NCBI GenBank assembly: GCA_963732775.1
Contig: CAVTAR010000004.1
Location: 310,001-374,000, forward strand
Origin: CAVRQM01 sp963732775
GTDB lineage: Bacteria; Pseudomonadota; Alphaproteobacteria; Acetobacterales; Acetobacteraceae
Reading direction: 5' to 3'
DNA length: 64,000 bases
This document shows, piece after piece, positions 53,890-63,790 of this stretch. Below the pieces are notes generated by a model. The model did not search any database, was not told where the DNA came from, and saw only the letters and a program-made list of their open reading frames with translations. Each line of letters begins with the position of its first letter. Within the stretch, counting starts at the first letter, position 1. Position numbers and translations under genes: made by a program.

Positions 53890-54564
53890 ATGATCACTTC
53901 CCTGGCCGCCACCTCCACCGCCACCCTCACCACCGTGCTGCTAAAACGTGGCCTGCGGCATGTCTGGATGCGCCACACGCGCCCGCTTCGCGCCGCACAG
54001 CCGCGGGTGGCCGGACCCGCCTTCACGCTGCGCTTCGTGCCCGCCCGCGAGGACCTCGCCACACCGGCGAGCTGGGCCTCGCCGCGCTCCACCCGCGCCG
54101 CGATCGAGGCCATGCCGGCCGGCTGCGTCGCGGTCGCCGGTGCCATGGGCGTCGATCAAGCCGGCATCTTCGGCGACATCCTTTGCGCCCGCATGGCCCG
54201 GCGCGGCATCGCAGGCCTGGTGACCGACGGCGCGGTGCGCGACGCGGCCGGGGTGCGCGACACCGGGCTGCCGGTCTGGTCGCAGGGTGCCGCCGCTCCG
54301 CCCTCGGTCGCGGGGCTGACCTTCGTCGGCTGGCAGGAGCCGATCGGCTGCGGCGGCGTCGCCGTGTTCCCGGACGACATCGTGGTGGCCGACGACGACG
54401 GCGCGGTGCTGGTCCCGCGCGCGATCGCTGCCGAGGTGGCCGAGGAGGCCGCCGAGCAGGAGCGGCTCGAGGCGTGGATCATGGGCGAGGTCTCCCGCGG
54501 CGTTCCGCTGCCGGCGCTGTACCCGCCAGACGCCGAGACGCTGGCGCGCTACCGGCGGCGGTGA
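53890..54564 (+). CDS. RraA-like protein (aldolase/regulator superfamily)
   Basis: The protein has 224 residues. AGPAFTLRFVPAREDL, GDILCARMARRGIAGLVTDGAVRDAAGVRD and the end FPDDIVVADDDGAVLVPR are the RraA/HMG aldolase signatures. The Arg and Asp in DGAVRD are ligands in aldolase members. It may be a 4-hydroxy-4-methyl-2-oxoglutarate-type aldolase rather than an RNase E regulator. It converges on surA with a 3-base gap. Confidence 0.85.
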   Translation: MITSLAATSTATLTTVLLKRGLRHVWMRHTRPLRAAQPRVAGPAFTLRFVPAREDLATPASWASPRSTRAAIEAMPAGCVAVAGAMGVDQAGIFGDILCARMARRGIAGLVTDGAVRDAAGVRDTGLPVWSQGAAAPPSVAGLTFVGWQEPIGCGGVAVFPDDIVVADDDGAVLVPRAIAAEVAEEAAEQERLEAWIMGEVSRGVPLPALYPPDAETLARYRRR

Positions 54565-54567
54565 GCG

Positions 54568-56037
54568 CTACACCCGCTGGTCGATCACCGCGCGCCGCTG
54601 CAGGTCGCGCTGCAACTGGCGCGAGGCCCGCTCGATCCGCTCGCCCAGGATCTTCTCGGTCAGGTCCGCGGCACTCGGCAGGGCCGCCGCCTTGGTGTCG
54701 CGGCTGCACAGCATCACCACGGCGATGCCGTCCTCGGCGACCAGCGGCTGGCTCGCGTGGCCGGGCGCCAGCTTCTCGAACACCGCGCGCATCGGTGCCG
54801 GCAAGCCCTCCAGCGTCACTGGCCCGGGGTCGGCCGGGCGCGTGCTGCCGCCCTGGCGCGCCGCCGCCTCGATCGCGTCGCAGCTGGTCGCCGTGGCCGA
54901 CAGCTTCTTCGCCGCCTCCAGCACCTGCTTCTGCTGGTCGGTCGGCGCCTGCGGGTTGAGCCGGGTGGTGAACGGCAGGAACGCCTGCCGGATCGACAAC
55001 GTGGTCTGCACATCCTGGCCGATGTTCCGCTTGGCCCGCAGCGTCACGATCTGCAGCCCGCCCGGCACGCGGATCGGGTTGGAGACCGCCCCCGCCGGCA
55101 TCTCGGACAACACCTTCAGCACCGCCGGGTCCACGTCCTCGGCGCGCACCCAGCCGAGGTCGCCGCCGGCCAGGGCGGTCTGGTCCTGGCTGAACTGGGC
55201 GGCGGCCACCGCGAACGGCGCCCCCTCGCGGAGCTGGCCGATCACCACGTCGGCGAACTTCTTGGCGGCATCGGCATTGGCCGGGTTGTCGATCGGGATG
55301 AAGATGGCGCTGACCCGGTACTCGGGCTGGCCGATCTCCGCCTTGAGCTGCGCCTGCTGGTCGGCGATGTCGGCGTTGCTGACATCGGCCTGGCGGCCGA
55401 GCACGTCGCGCAGCACCCGCGTCCAGCCGATCTGCACCCGCACCTGGTCGACCAGCGTGCGCAGTTCCACCCCGTCGGCGGCGAGCCGGTGGCGCAGCTC
55501 GCCCGGTTGCAGGCCGTTGCGCGCCTCGAGGTCGGCGATCGCCTTGGCGATCTCCTGCGTGCTGACCGAGATGCGCCGGCGGCTGATCTCCTGCATGCGC
55601 AGCTTCTCGTCGATAAGCTGCTTGGCGATCTGCGGCGTGAGGCGCGCCAGCACCTCGGGGTTGGGCGGCAGGCCGGTGGACAGCGCGAACAGCCGGCGGC
55701 GGTTGTCCACGTCCCCCTGGCTGATCACGTCGCCGTTGACCACTGCAACGATCGACGCCTGGTCCGCCCCCGGCACGGGAGCCACCACGTCGCCCGGCTG
55801 GGCCGCCGGCGGCGGCGGCTGCGGCTCGGCCGCCGGCGGCGGCGTGGGTGCGGGCTGGTCGCCAGGCGGCGGCTGCTGCGCCCATGCCGGGCCGCAGGAC
55901 GCGGCCCAGGGCCAGCACAGCAGCGCGGCGGCGGCGAGCATGGCCCGAAGCGGGGCCCGGAGCGGGGCCCGGAGCGGAGCGCGGAGCGGGGCCAGGGTCG
56001 GCGAGGGTGGCAGGCGGGGCATCGGCAGGAACTCCAT
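54568..56037 (-). CDS. surA: Periplasmic peptidyl-prolyl isomerase/chaperone SurA
   Basis: The protein has 489 residues. After an N-terminal (APLR)4 tract and a hydrophobic signal (AMLAAAALLCWPW) comes a Pro-rich linker. The SurA N-domain follows (SIVAVVNGDVISQGDVDNRR, LIDEKLRMQEISRR). A parvulin domain spans about residues 245-355, with FAVAAAQFSQDQTALAGGDLGWV. SurA escorts outer-membrane proteins, LptD among them, and the gene directly follows lptD. Confidence 0.92.
   Translation of the reverse strand: MEFLPMPRLPPSPTLAPLRAPLRAPLRAPLRAMLAAAALLCWPWAASCGPAWAQQPPPGDQPAPTPPPAAEPQPPPPAAQPGDVVAPVPGADQASIVAVVNGDVISQGDVDNRRRLFALSTGLPPNPEVLARLTPQIAKQLIDEKLRMQEISRRRISVSTQEIAKAIADLEARNGLQPGELRHRLAADGVELRTLVDQVRVQIGWTRVLRDVLGRQADVSNADIADQQAQLKAEIGQPEYRVSAIFIPIDNPANADAAKKFADVVIGQLREGAPFAVAAAQFSQDQTALAGGDLGWVRAEDVDPAVLKVLSEMPAGAVSNPIRVPGGLQIVTLRAKRNIGQDVQTTLSIRQAFLPFTTRLNPQAPTDQQKQVLEAAKKLSATATSCDAIEAAARQGGSTRPADPGPVTLEGLPAPMRAVFEKLAPGHASQPLVAEDGIAVVMLCSRDTKAAALPSAADLTEKILGERIERASRQLQRDLQRRAVIDQRV
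55943..55990 (-). repeat. 12-bp tandem repeat in surA signal region
   Basis: Four 12-base units (starting 55943, 55955, 55967, 55979), nearly identical, encode Ala-Pro-Leu-Arg repeats just before the hydrophobic core of the SurA signal peptide. Confidence 0.92.
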
Positions 56038-56055
56038 CTCCGGAGCGGGCGGCGG

Positions 56056-58312
56056 CTACAGCGCGTGATAGCCGAACGAGCCCACGGTCTTCAGCGTGAT
56101 GTTGAACAGGATGGTGCTGGCGCCGTGGTCCCCGTCGAGCGAGGTGTAGCGGCGATAGAAGTTGGTGCTGAAGATGAAGCACTCGTCCTCGTAGCTGCCC
56201 GCCACCCCGACGCCCACCAGCTTGTGCGTCTGCAGGTCGCGGCGCAGCGAGCCGGAGAGGTGGTAGCGGTCGAAGCCGGTGGCCGCGCCGATGGTGATCT
56301 CGTTGCGCGGCGGCCCGACATAGGTGCCGGTCGGCGGCACGTCGTAGTAGAATACCGGGTTGACCGCGTCGTAGATGTAGCCGGCGTTGACCCGCAGCCA
56401 GGACGGGCCGGCGGTGGCCAGGGCGTCGGCGAAGCGGACATCCCAGTTGCGGTGGTCGAAGCGCTGCCGGAACGTGAGGTCGAGGTAGCGGTTCGGCACG
56501 AAGCTCACCCGGCTCACCACGTCGGACGCGGTGTTCTCGAGGCCCGAGCCGTTCGGGAAGCCGGAGTTCTTGCGCAGCCGGTAGGACTGGCCGACCAGCC
56601 CGTCGACCAGCGCGCCGTTCGGGAACCACCAGGCGGCGTGCAGGGCGGCCGCGGCCCGCGGGCCGCCCTCCAGCCGGTCGATGCCGTTGAAGCGGTTCAG
56701 GCTGAACAGGTTGGCGTCGGTAAACTCCACTCCCAGGCTGTCCTCGTTCGGCACCGTGCTGTTGACGTAGGTGCTGCCGTCGGGCCGCCGGCCGATCGGG
56801 TAGCTCGGCGCGTACGGCGACAGCGCCACCTGCACAATCGGCTCGATCACCTGGTGGCCGTAGCGGCCGGCGTCGCGGACGAACGGCCAGTGCAGGTTGA
56901 TCGCCGCAGTCGGCATCGCCTGCGCGGTGGAGGCCGAGGCGGTCGGCCCCCAGCTCGGCTGCTGATCGAGCTGGTCGGCGGAGTAGACGGCGCTGTCCAC
57001 GTGCAGCACGAGCTTCCACAGGTCGCCCAGCGCGCCGTTGAACGGCCGCTCCCAGTTGGCGCTGAGGCTGGCGCGGCGGGTGTTCGTGCCCTGGTCGCGC
57101 AGCACGTTGAAGGCGCCCGCCTCGATGCCGAGCCGCCCGCCGAGCGCGTCCGGCTGGCCCATGAAGCTGTATTCGTAGCGCGGCAGCACGTAGGGCAGCT
57201 TGGCGCTGACGATGTTGGACGACACGCCCTGATAGGCGCGCGCGTCGGCCCGCGAGTAGGCGCCCTGGCCGAACCCCTCGAGGTAGATCTGGCTGGTCAG
57301 CAGGTCGCCGATGCCGCCGCCGAGCTTGAAGTCGCGCAGGTAGGCGCTGGAACTCGCGCGGTTGATGTCGAAGCCGTAGCGCCACTCATCGTCGATCGCG
57401 AACAGCCCTTGCGCGAACACGTCGCCCTGCAGCCGCTTCTGGTCCGAGGCGACCGAGCCGCTGACGTTGAGCTCGCCGCTGTTGAAGCGGCGGCGATAGG
57501 TGCCCTCCAGCGCCGGCCCCGCATCGGCTGCCACCTCGGGCGTGACCGTCAGGTCCTGCTGGCCGTCGATCGCCCAGAAATACGGCAGCGCGAAGTACGG
57601 GCCGAGATGGCTCGACTGGCCGAGCGAGGGCACCAGGAAGCCGCTCGCGCGCTTCACCGACGGGTCGGCGTGGGAGAAGTACGGCAGGTAGACCACCGGC
57701 ACGCCGTACGAAGTCGACCACCGCGTCGCGGTACTCGATGCGCTTGTTGGTCAGCGTCCTGCAGCGCCGAGCGCGCCCGCAGGTCCCACAGCGGCGGCTG
57801 CGTCGGGGTGCTCGCGCGCAGACGTTGCAGGTCGAGTAGACGACGCGGCTCAGCTCGTTGACCTTGCCGTCGGTGCGCCGGGCGCCGTTGGCGGCGAGCT
57901 TGCCGTTCTCCGCCAGCTGGGCGGCGCATGCTGCGCAGCACGCCGTCCTTCATGCCCGCCGTCAGCTCGGCGTAGTCGCGAGAACAGCACCTGTCCGTCC
58001 GGCTCCAGCAGCACGACGTGGCCGGTGGCGGCGGCGACGCCGGTGTTGCGGTCGTAGGTGACGCGTGTCGGCGCGCAGCACGCGCTCGCCCTGCCAGATC
58101 TCCACATGCCCGGACAGCGGTGACGAGCGCGCGGTCGCGGTCGTATTCGGCGGCGTCGGCCTGGTAGAAGCACCGGCTGGTCGCGCGACCGGCGGCGTCG
58201 CCGCTTGACCCGCTGACCGACGCCGGCCGAGCTGGCCGCAGCGTCGCCGCACCAGCAGCGCCGCCAGCAGCATCGAGCGCGCGGCCAGGAGCAGCCAGGA
58301 CGCCGGCGCCAT
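56056..58312 (-). CDS. lptD: LPS-assembly outer-membrane protein LptD (N-terminal part frame-disrupted)
   Basis: From 57702 down to the stop at 56056 one clean frame of about 548 residues encodes the beta-barrel (YLPYFSHADPSVKRASGFL, PYFALPYFWAIDGQQDLTVTP, then barrel strands). The start ATG at 58312 overlaps the lptG stop and opens a signal-like MAPASWLLLAARSMLLAALLV. Between 58312 and 57702 the jellyroll domain (VFYQADAAEYDRDRALVT, SGHVEIWQGERVLRADT, GHVVLLEPDGQVLFS, then CNVC and PPLWDLRA) can be read only by changing frame about ten times. Most changes correct one extra G or C (for example near 57709, 57758, 57979, 58063, 58118, 58170). LptD inserts LPS into the outer leaflet. Confidence 0.88.
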
Positions 58313-59433
58313 CAGCCGTCCTCCAGGTGCAGCAGCAGCGCGACGGCCAGCAGCAGCCCGGCCGCCGCCGGCGCCCAGGCCGCCAGCGCCGGCGGCAGCG
58401 CGCCGGACTGGCCGAACTCCTCGGCGACCTTGGAGACCACGAACAGCGCGAACCCGGCCGCCACCCCGCTGCCGATCATCTGCGCCACGCCGCCGCGCCG
58501 GCTCGGGCGCATCGAGAAGCCGGCCGCGAGCAGGCACATCGTGCCCGCCAGCAGCGGCAGCGCCAGCAGCGACTGGAAATGCAGCCGGTGGCGGATCGCC
58601 GAGAACCCGGAGCGCTCCAGCAGCGCGATGAAGCCCGGCAGCGCCCAGACCGAGAGCGTGTCGGGCGGGGCGAAGCTCTCCTGCACGCGCGCCACCGTCA
58701 GGTCGGTCGGCAGGCTCGATCGTGCCGCCGGCGCCGAGGGCAGGTGGCCGGGCGTCATGCGTGCGCGCGCCGTCCAGCAGCCAGGTGCCGCGCGTCGAGC
58801 GTCGCGCGCTCGCGCCTCCACCCGCTCAGCAGCCGGTCGTTGCGCGCCGAGGCGGAAGATGCTGACGTCCTGCGCGGCCAGCAGGTCGTCGTGCAGCGCA
58901 GGCCGACGTGCTCGGCGTGCAGGATGGCCACGCCCTGCGGGTCGAGCGCCGGTCGGACTGGCGCAGCCAGAGCTGGCCGCCGGCCAGCGCCAGCGGGCCG
59001 CCGCCGATGCTGAGGTAGGTGTTGTCCAGCGCCTCGGCGCGGGCGCGCATCACCGCCGAGAGCGGGCTGACCGCGGCGGTCGCGATGGCGCCGAGCAGCA
59101 GCGCGCACAGCGCCGGCGCGGCCAGGAACTGCCACGCCGAGACGCCGGCGGCGCGCGCCACGATCAGCTCGGACGAGCGGGTGAGCCGCCAGAACGCGAC
59201 GATGCCGCCCAGCAGCACCGCGAACGGCAGGATCTGCATGGCGATCCAGGGCAGCCGCAGCGCCGGCGATCTGCAGCACCAGGCCGAACGTCGCGTCGGG
59301 CTTGGTCGCGGAGCGGCGCAGCAGCTCGATGAAGTCGAACAGCGAGACCAGGCCGCGACAGCGCCGCCAGCATGGCCAGCACGGCGGCCGCTGAACACGC
59401 GCGCGACATACAGCGAGAGCGTGGTCGGCGCAC
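58312..59433 (-). pseudogene. lptG: LPS export permease LptG, many apparent frameshifts
   Basis: As written no single frame covers the gene. A complete LptG appears after about nine one-base corrections: a GTG start at 59433 (TTLSLYVARVFS), FDFIELLRRSATKPD, LRLPWIAMQILPFAVLLGG, FWRLTRSSELIVARAAGVS, ALDPQGVAILHAEHVGLR, ELPTDLTVARVQESFAPP and the intact last 140 residues to the TGA at 58312. Four terminal helices flank a periplasmic domain, as in LptG. Corrections near 58714, 58790, 58812, 59264 and in 59340-59390 remove a base; others near 58890-58945 and 59425 add one. LptF, LptG and LptB form the ABC motor for LPS transport. The gene is more likely mis-sequenced than dead. Confidence 0.8.
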
Positions 59434-59435
59434 GC

Positions 59436-60593
59436 TCAGGCGGCCCCGATCGCGCCGGCAGCCGGCGCGGCACGCAGCCGCCAGCAGCGGCGCCGAACAG
59501 CAGCCAGGCGCAGACCAGCGCCCGGCCCCACCGCCTGCAGCCCAGATCAGCGGCAGCAGCGCCGGCTGGCGCGTGCGCGAGGTTGCGCGACCGCCAGCCC
59601 GGCCGCCAGCAGCGCCGACCACGGCCAGCACCGCGCGCGAGCGGCCGCAACATGTTGCCGTGGCGGCGGAACGCGCCCGACAGCACCGCGACCAGCGCCA
59701 CCAGCGCGAAGCTGAGGCGCGGTGAACGGGCCGACAGCCGCCGGTGCGCCTCCACCAGCAGCTTGCGGCATGTCGCGCGCCGAGACCAGCGCCGGGCGGC
59801 GGGATGGAGCAGCTCGCGCGATCGACATCTCGGTCGCGTCGCGGTAGCGCTGCTCCTCGGCCTGTGCGCCGGCCTGCGTCAGGTCGACCGCGTTCTGCGC
59901 GAAGGTCAGCACGTTCAGCCGCCCGGTCTGGCGGTCCAGCTCCTGCGCGGCTGCCGTTCCACAGCAGCACGCCGCGGCGTGCCGGCCGGGTCGGCACCAG
60001 GCGGCCCGCGCTCGGCCAGGATGGTGGCGTGGCTGTTCTTGTCGCGGCCGTCGTCCACCAGGATGCCGCGCAACGTGCCGTCCGCGTCGCGCGAGCGGAC
60101 ATAGACCGGTCAGGTCGTCCGAGACCGGGGTGAACACGCCCTCCTGCAGCAGGAAGGCGGCGACGCGGTTGCGGATCTCGAACTGGTACTCGCGGAACGC
60201 GGCGAAGCTCGCCGGCACGACCCAGAGGTTGAGCACGAAGCAGGCGAGCCAGCGACAGCGCCGCCAGCAGCCAGCGCCGGCCGCGCCAGCGCCAGCCGGG
60301 CGACAGGCCGGCGGCGCGCATCACCGTCAGCTCGCGGTCGCCGGCAGCCGCTGATAGACGAACTGCACCACGACGAAGGTGGTGATCGGCAGGATCACCG
60401 CCACGAAGTTCGGGATCAGCAGGCTGGTCAGCTGCGAGGAACACCCGCAGCGACAGGCCGCGATTGACCACCAGCTCGACGAAGCGCAGCGACTGGGTGA
60501 GCCAGATCAGCGCCACCAGCGCCGCCGGTGACGGCGACCAGCGCCAGCAGCGAGCTGGCGCAGCATGTAGCGGTCGATGCGGGTCAGCAGCAC
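59436..60593 (-). pseudogene. lptF: LPS export permease LptF, many apparent frameshifts
   Basis: Pieces in all three frames line up in the order of LptF: TRIDRYMLRQL (GTG at 60593 is the probable start), VALIWLTQSLRFVELVVNRG, SQLTSLLIPNFVAVILPITT, GDRELTVMRAAGLSPG, LNLWVVPASFAAFREYQFEI, EGVFTPVSDDLT, GILVDDGRDKNSHATILAER, QELDRQTGRLNVLTFAQNAV, then VEAHRRLS and LSGAFRRHGNMLRPL. About a dozen single-base changes, mostly removal of an extra G or C, are needed to join them. The TGA is at 59436, just before the lptG start. The extreme N-terminus is uncertain. Confidence 0.75.
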
Positions 60594-60722
60594 GGCCGCG
60601 CGGCCGTACCGGGTTGGCAGGGCCGGCGGCGCGGGGGCGGGGCGGCGGGCATCGACAAACTCTACCCGTGCGCGGGCGCCCCACGCCAGCCCGGCCGGGC
60701 CACGGTCACACGCCGTTACCCG

Positions 60723-62111
60723 TCAGCGAGGCGGCAGCACCTGCATGGCGGGCTTGCCGAAGTAGAGCAGCGCGCTGGTGGCGTACCAGCGCGGGTCGGC
60801 CAGCGCGTAGCGGCCGGGCGTCAGGAAGGGCGGATTGATGAGCAGCAGCGCGGGCGGCAGCTGGAACGCCATCGCCTCCCCGGCCGCCCGCCCGGAGCGC
60901 CACGTCGCGGCGCGGGCGGCGGCCGCCGCGGGCACCAGGGGCAGGTCGTGGCGCAGCTCGGCGAGGCGCGGCAGGCTGGCCGGCACGAACGCCAGCAGCA
61001 GCAGCGGCGCCGGTACGAGGCCGCGCCGGGCCGGCAGCAGCCGCAGCGACAGCGCCGCGAGCGCCGCCAGGGCGAGCACGGTCAGGCACTGGCGCAGGGT
61101 GTCGTGGCGCTGGCAGCACAGCATCCCGAACTGGTAGTAGGCCGCGGCGATCGAGACCCCGGCCGCCGCGAGCCCGGCGAGCACGAAGGCCGCGAGCGGG
61201 CGGCTCGGCAGCGGCCGCAGGGCGGCCCCCGCCAGGGCGGCCCGCAATCCGAACAGCAGCAGCAGCCGGGCCGCCATCTCGCGCCACCGCGGCGGCGAGC
61301 CCTCGGTCGCGCCGAGCAGCCCATCGACGAACGGATGCAGGGCGGCCCGCAGGCTGGCCAAGCCGTGATGCACGCTGGCGGCCCCCGGCACCATGATCTC
61401 GGGCGCACCGACCCGACCGCGCGCCAGCAGCGCCAGCACGGCGCCGGCCAGCAGGATCGGCAGCGCCCAGCGCAGCCACGCGCCGGCCCGGCGTTCGCCC
61501 AGCGGCACCGCCAGCACGCCGAAGCTTAGCGCGAACATCGCCCCGATCTCGCAACTGCCCGCCAGCACCAGCAGCGCGCCCGCCGGCACCCAGTCGCCGG
61601 CGCCGCGGCCCCGCAGCAGCGCCGTGCACAGCAGCGTCAGCGCCGCCAGCGCCACCAGATAGGCCGTGGCACCCGCCGGCCAGTAGAACACCTCCGAGAC
61701 GCCGTGCCCGAGCAGGAAGGCCACGAACAACGCCAACGTCACGAGCTGGCGCGACCGCAGGCCGGTGCCGGCGCCGCGCCACCACAGCGCCCCCGCGAGG
61801 CCGAGGGCGAGCCAGCACGCGCCGAGCAGCGGCACGAGCAGCGGCCGCCCGGTCCAGCGCACCGCCTGGGCGTAGCCATAGTAGAGCGTCTCCGCGACCG
61901 GCCGCGGCGACCAGTCGACGATGCGCTGCCACACGGTGCGCCAGCCCCCGAGGTCGAGCGTGTGCAGCACCAGGTATTCGTCGGCCTGCCACTGCGCTGC
62001 CGGCAGCAGCGCCGCGTGGGCCAGCACGACGGCGGCCAGCAGCAGGATCGTCACGAGGCCCAGACCCGCGGCGGCGCGGCGATACGTCGACGGCTGCCCC
62101 GGCACGTGCAT
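60723..62111 (-). CDS. Polytopic membrane protein, possible GT-C-type glycosyltransferase
   Basis: The protein has 462 residues and about eleven hydrophobic segments. The first is VTILLLAAVVLAHAALL, followed at once by AAQWQADEYLVLHTLDLGGW. An acidic pair directly after helix 1 is where GT-C enzymes place a catalytic Asp or Glu. The C-terminal 100 residues are soluble-looking and end LLYFGKPAMQVLPPR. I do not recognise the family with certainty. Unlike the lptF-lptG genes next to it, the frame is intact. It starts 8 bases after the GNAT gene. Confidence 0.6.
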   Translation of the reverse strand: MHVPGQPSTYRRAAAGLGLVTILLLAAVVLAHAALLPAAQWQADEYLVLHTLDLGGWRTVWQRIVDWSPRPVAETLYYGYAQAVRWTGRPLLVPLLGACWLALGLAGALWWRGAGTGLRSRQLVTLALFVAFLLGHGVSEVFYWPAGATAYLVALAALTLLCTALLRGRGAGDWVPAGALLVLAGSCEIGAMFALSFGVLAVPLGERRAGAWLRWALPILLAGAVLALLARGRVGAPEIMVPGAASVHHGLASLRAALHPFVDGLLGATEGSPPRWREMAARLLLLFGLRAALAGAALRPLPSRPLAAFVLAGLAAAGVSIAAAYYQFGMLCCQRHDTLRQCLTVLALAALAALSLRLLPARRGLVPAPLLLLAFVPASLPRLAELRHDLPLVPAAAAARAATWRSGRAAGEAMAFQLPPALLLINPPFLTPGRYALADPRWYATSALLYFGKPAMQVLPPR

Positions 62112-62119
62112 CGGCGGCG

Positions 62120-62569
62120 CTACAGCGGGCGGGTGTAGACGACGAAGCCTTCATGCCGCGCGAGCCGGTCGTACAGCCGCCGCGCGGTGGTATTGCCGGC
62201 GTGCGTCAGCCAATAGAGCCGGCTCGCGCCCTGCTCGCGGGCGGCCACCGCGACCGCCTCGATCAGCAGCCGCCCGATGCCGCCGCCGCGCGCCGCCGGA
62301 TCGACGAACAGGTCCTGCAGGTAGCAGGCCGGCCCCGGGGTCCAGCCATGCTCGTGGAACAGGAAATGGGTCAGCCCGAGCAGGGTCCCCGAGGCGTCGC
62401 GGGCCCCGCGGGCGTGCATCCGCCCGTCGTGCAGGCGCGCCCAGGTGTAGTCGTACTGCTCCGGCGGCAGCGCGGTCTGGTAGAACGCGAGGTACTGCCG
62501 CCACAGCTCGTCCCAGCGCGGCCGGTCCGCCGGGCGGAGCGTCGTCACCGTCGAGTGCGCTCCTGCCAC
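62120..62569 (-). CDS. GNAT family N-acetyltransferase
   Basis: The protein has 149 residues from the GTG at 62569, which follows a strong GGAGGG site. GLTHFLFHEHGW, CYLQDLFVDPAARGGGIGRLLI and WLTHAGNTTARRLYDRLARHEGF contain the acetyl-CoA-binding (R/Q)xxGxG/A-type loop and the usual C-terminal strand. The substrate is unknown. It diverges from the membrane protein gene at 62767 across about 200 bases. Confidence 0.85.
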   Translation of the reverse strand: MAGAHSTVTTLRPADRPRWDELWRQYLAFYQTALPPEQYDYTWARLHDGRMHARGARDASGTLLGLTHFLFHEHGWTPGPACYLQDLFVDPAARGGGIGRLLIEAVAVAAREQGASRLYWLTHAGNTTARRLYDRLARHEGFVVYTRPL

Positions 62570-62766
62570 GAAACCCTCCGCCCGCCTGTGGCGCCCCCGC
62601 CACGGACCGCGACCATCGCCGTCGGCATCGCCGTGCGCAACGGCGCGGCGTCGGAATCCGGAAACCGCCGCCGCGGCGCAGCGCTTGAGGACGTGTCGGT
62701 GGGGCCGCCCCGCGGGGCGCTGCGCGGCCGCGTCGGCCAAGACACAGAGAGACAGGAGAGAGACCA

Positions 62767-63663
62767 GTGGCACTCGCGCAAGGCGGCCAGACGACCTACG
62801 ACCCGGTGCGGCACGACGTGATGGTGGGCGGCGACGACCGGCGCACCTTCTGGAGCAACCACGCCTCGCTGAGCGCCGTGGTCGCCGGCGTGATCGCCGC
62901 GCTGCTGACGCAGATGGTGATTGGCCTGGCCGGGGTGGGCTTCGGGCTCGCCTCGTTCACGATCACCGGCGACACGGCGGCCAACCCGTCGGCCTCGGCG
63001 ATGTCGGTCAACGCCGCGATCTGGTGGATCGCGTCCGGCATCGTCGCCTCGCTGGTCGGCGGCATCGTCGCCGGCCGGCTGTGCGGCAGCGCACGGCACA
63101 GCACCGCCGGCTGGCACGGCTTCGTCACCTGGTGCCTGACGACGCTGGTCGTGGTGTGGCTGCTGGGCTCCGCACTCGGCGGCGTGCTGGGCGGCACGTT
63201 CGGCGCCATCGGCAACACCGTCTCGGGCCTGGGCAAGGGAGTGGCGCTCGCCGGCGGCGGTGCCGCGGCGGCGGCGGACCCGAATGCGCTCAAGGCACAG
63301 GTGCAGCGGCTGGTGAAGCCGGACGAGGCGCAGATCGCGCAGGACAACATCGTGAGCTACGTGAAGGCCAGCGCGAGCGGCGACCAGCAGGCGGCGGACG
63401 CGGCCAAGCAGGGCGCGGTGGATGCCGTCGCCAAGGCCGCGAACGTAACGCCCGACGAGGCGCAGAACCGCCTGAACCAGCTCACCGATCAGGCCAAGCA
63501 GGCCGCCCAGCAGGCGAAGGACGCCGCCGAGCAGGCCCGCAAGGGGGCCGCCGAGGGCGCGCTGTTCGCCGTCGCGGCGCTGCTGTTCGGCATGATCGCG
63601 GCGATCATCGGCGGCGGCATCGGCACGCCGCGCGCGGCCTCGGTGGTGGCCGGGGTCGACTGA
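62767..63663 (+). CDS. Membrane protein with Ala/Gln-rich helical domain, PhnA-like
   Basis: The protein has 298 residues from a GTG with AGGAG 9 bases upstream. Three N-terminal hydrophobic segments (residues 35-60, 78-105, 118-150) precede a long Ala/Gln/Lys-rich helical stretch (about 170-265, with AKQAAQQAKDAAEQARKGAA). A final hydrophobic segment LFAVAALLFGMIAAIIGGGIG closes the protein. The helical stretch resembles periplasmic or late-embryogenesis-type helices. Function is unknown. Confidence 0.65.
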   Translation: MALAQGGQTTYDPVRHDVMVGGDDRRTFWSNHASLSAVVAGVIAALLTQMVIGLAGVGFGLASFTITGDTAANPSASAMSVNAAIWWIASGIVASLVGGIVAGRLCGSARHSTAGWHGFVTWCLTTLVVVWLLGSALGGVLGGTFGAIGNTVSGLGKGVALAGGGAAAAADPNALKAQVQRLVKPDEAQIAQDNIVSYVKASASGDQQAADAAKQGAVDAVAKAANVTPDEAQNRLNQLTDQAKQAAQQAKDAAEQARKGAAEGALFAVAALLFGMIAAIIGGGIGTPRAASVVAGVD

Positions 63664-63684
63664 CCCGCAGCCCGCAGCCCGCAG
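63664..63684 (+). repeat. 7-bp tandem repeat after membrane-protein gene
   Basis: Three perfect cccgcag units follow the stop codon directly, with a fourth copy at 63694-63700. No stable long hairpin is seen. Confidence 0.85.
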
Positions 63685-63790
63685 CCCGTCCGGCCCGCAG
63701 CCCGTCCCCGGTCAGTCCCACCAGTCTCGGGCCTGACCGGGACGCAGCAGCCCGGGTCGACACGGGCGGCGCGTGCCCTAGATTGCCGCG

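Noticed and set aside
54757..57861. Long open frame opposite surA and lptD
   Set aside because: Antisense shadow with the same Arg/Val/Gly bias; the minus strand encodes recognisable SurA and LptD.
57700..60600. Programmed frameshifting or exotic coding in the lpt block
   Set aside because: The shifts are irregular, of both signs, and lack slippery-site and stimulator patterns; consensus error explains them better.
63664..63710. CRISPR-like array from short repeats
   Set aside because: The unit is 7 bases with no spacers, so it is a simple tandem repeat.
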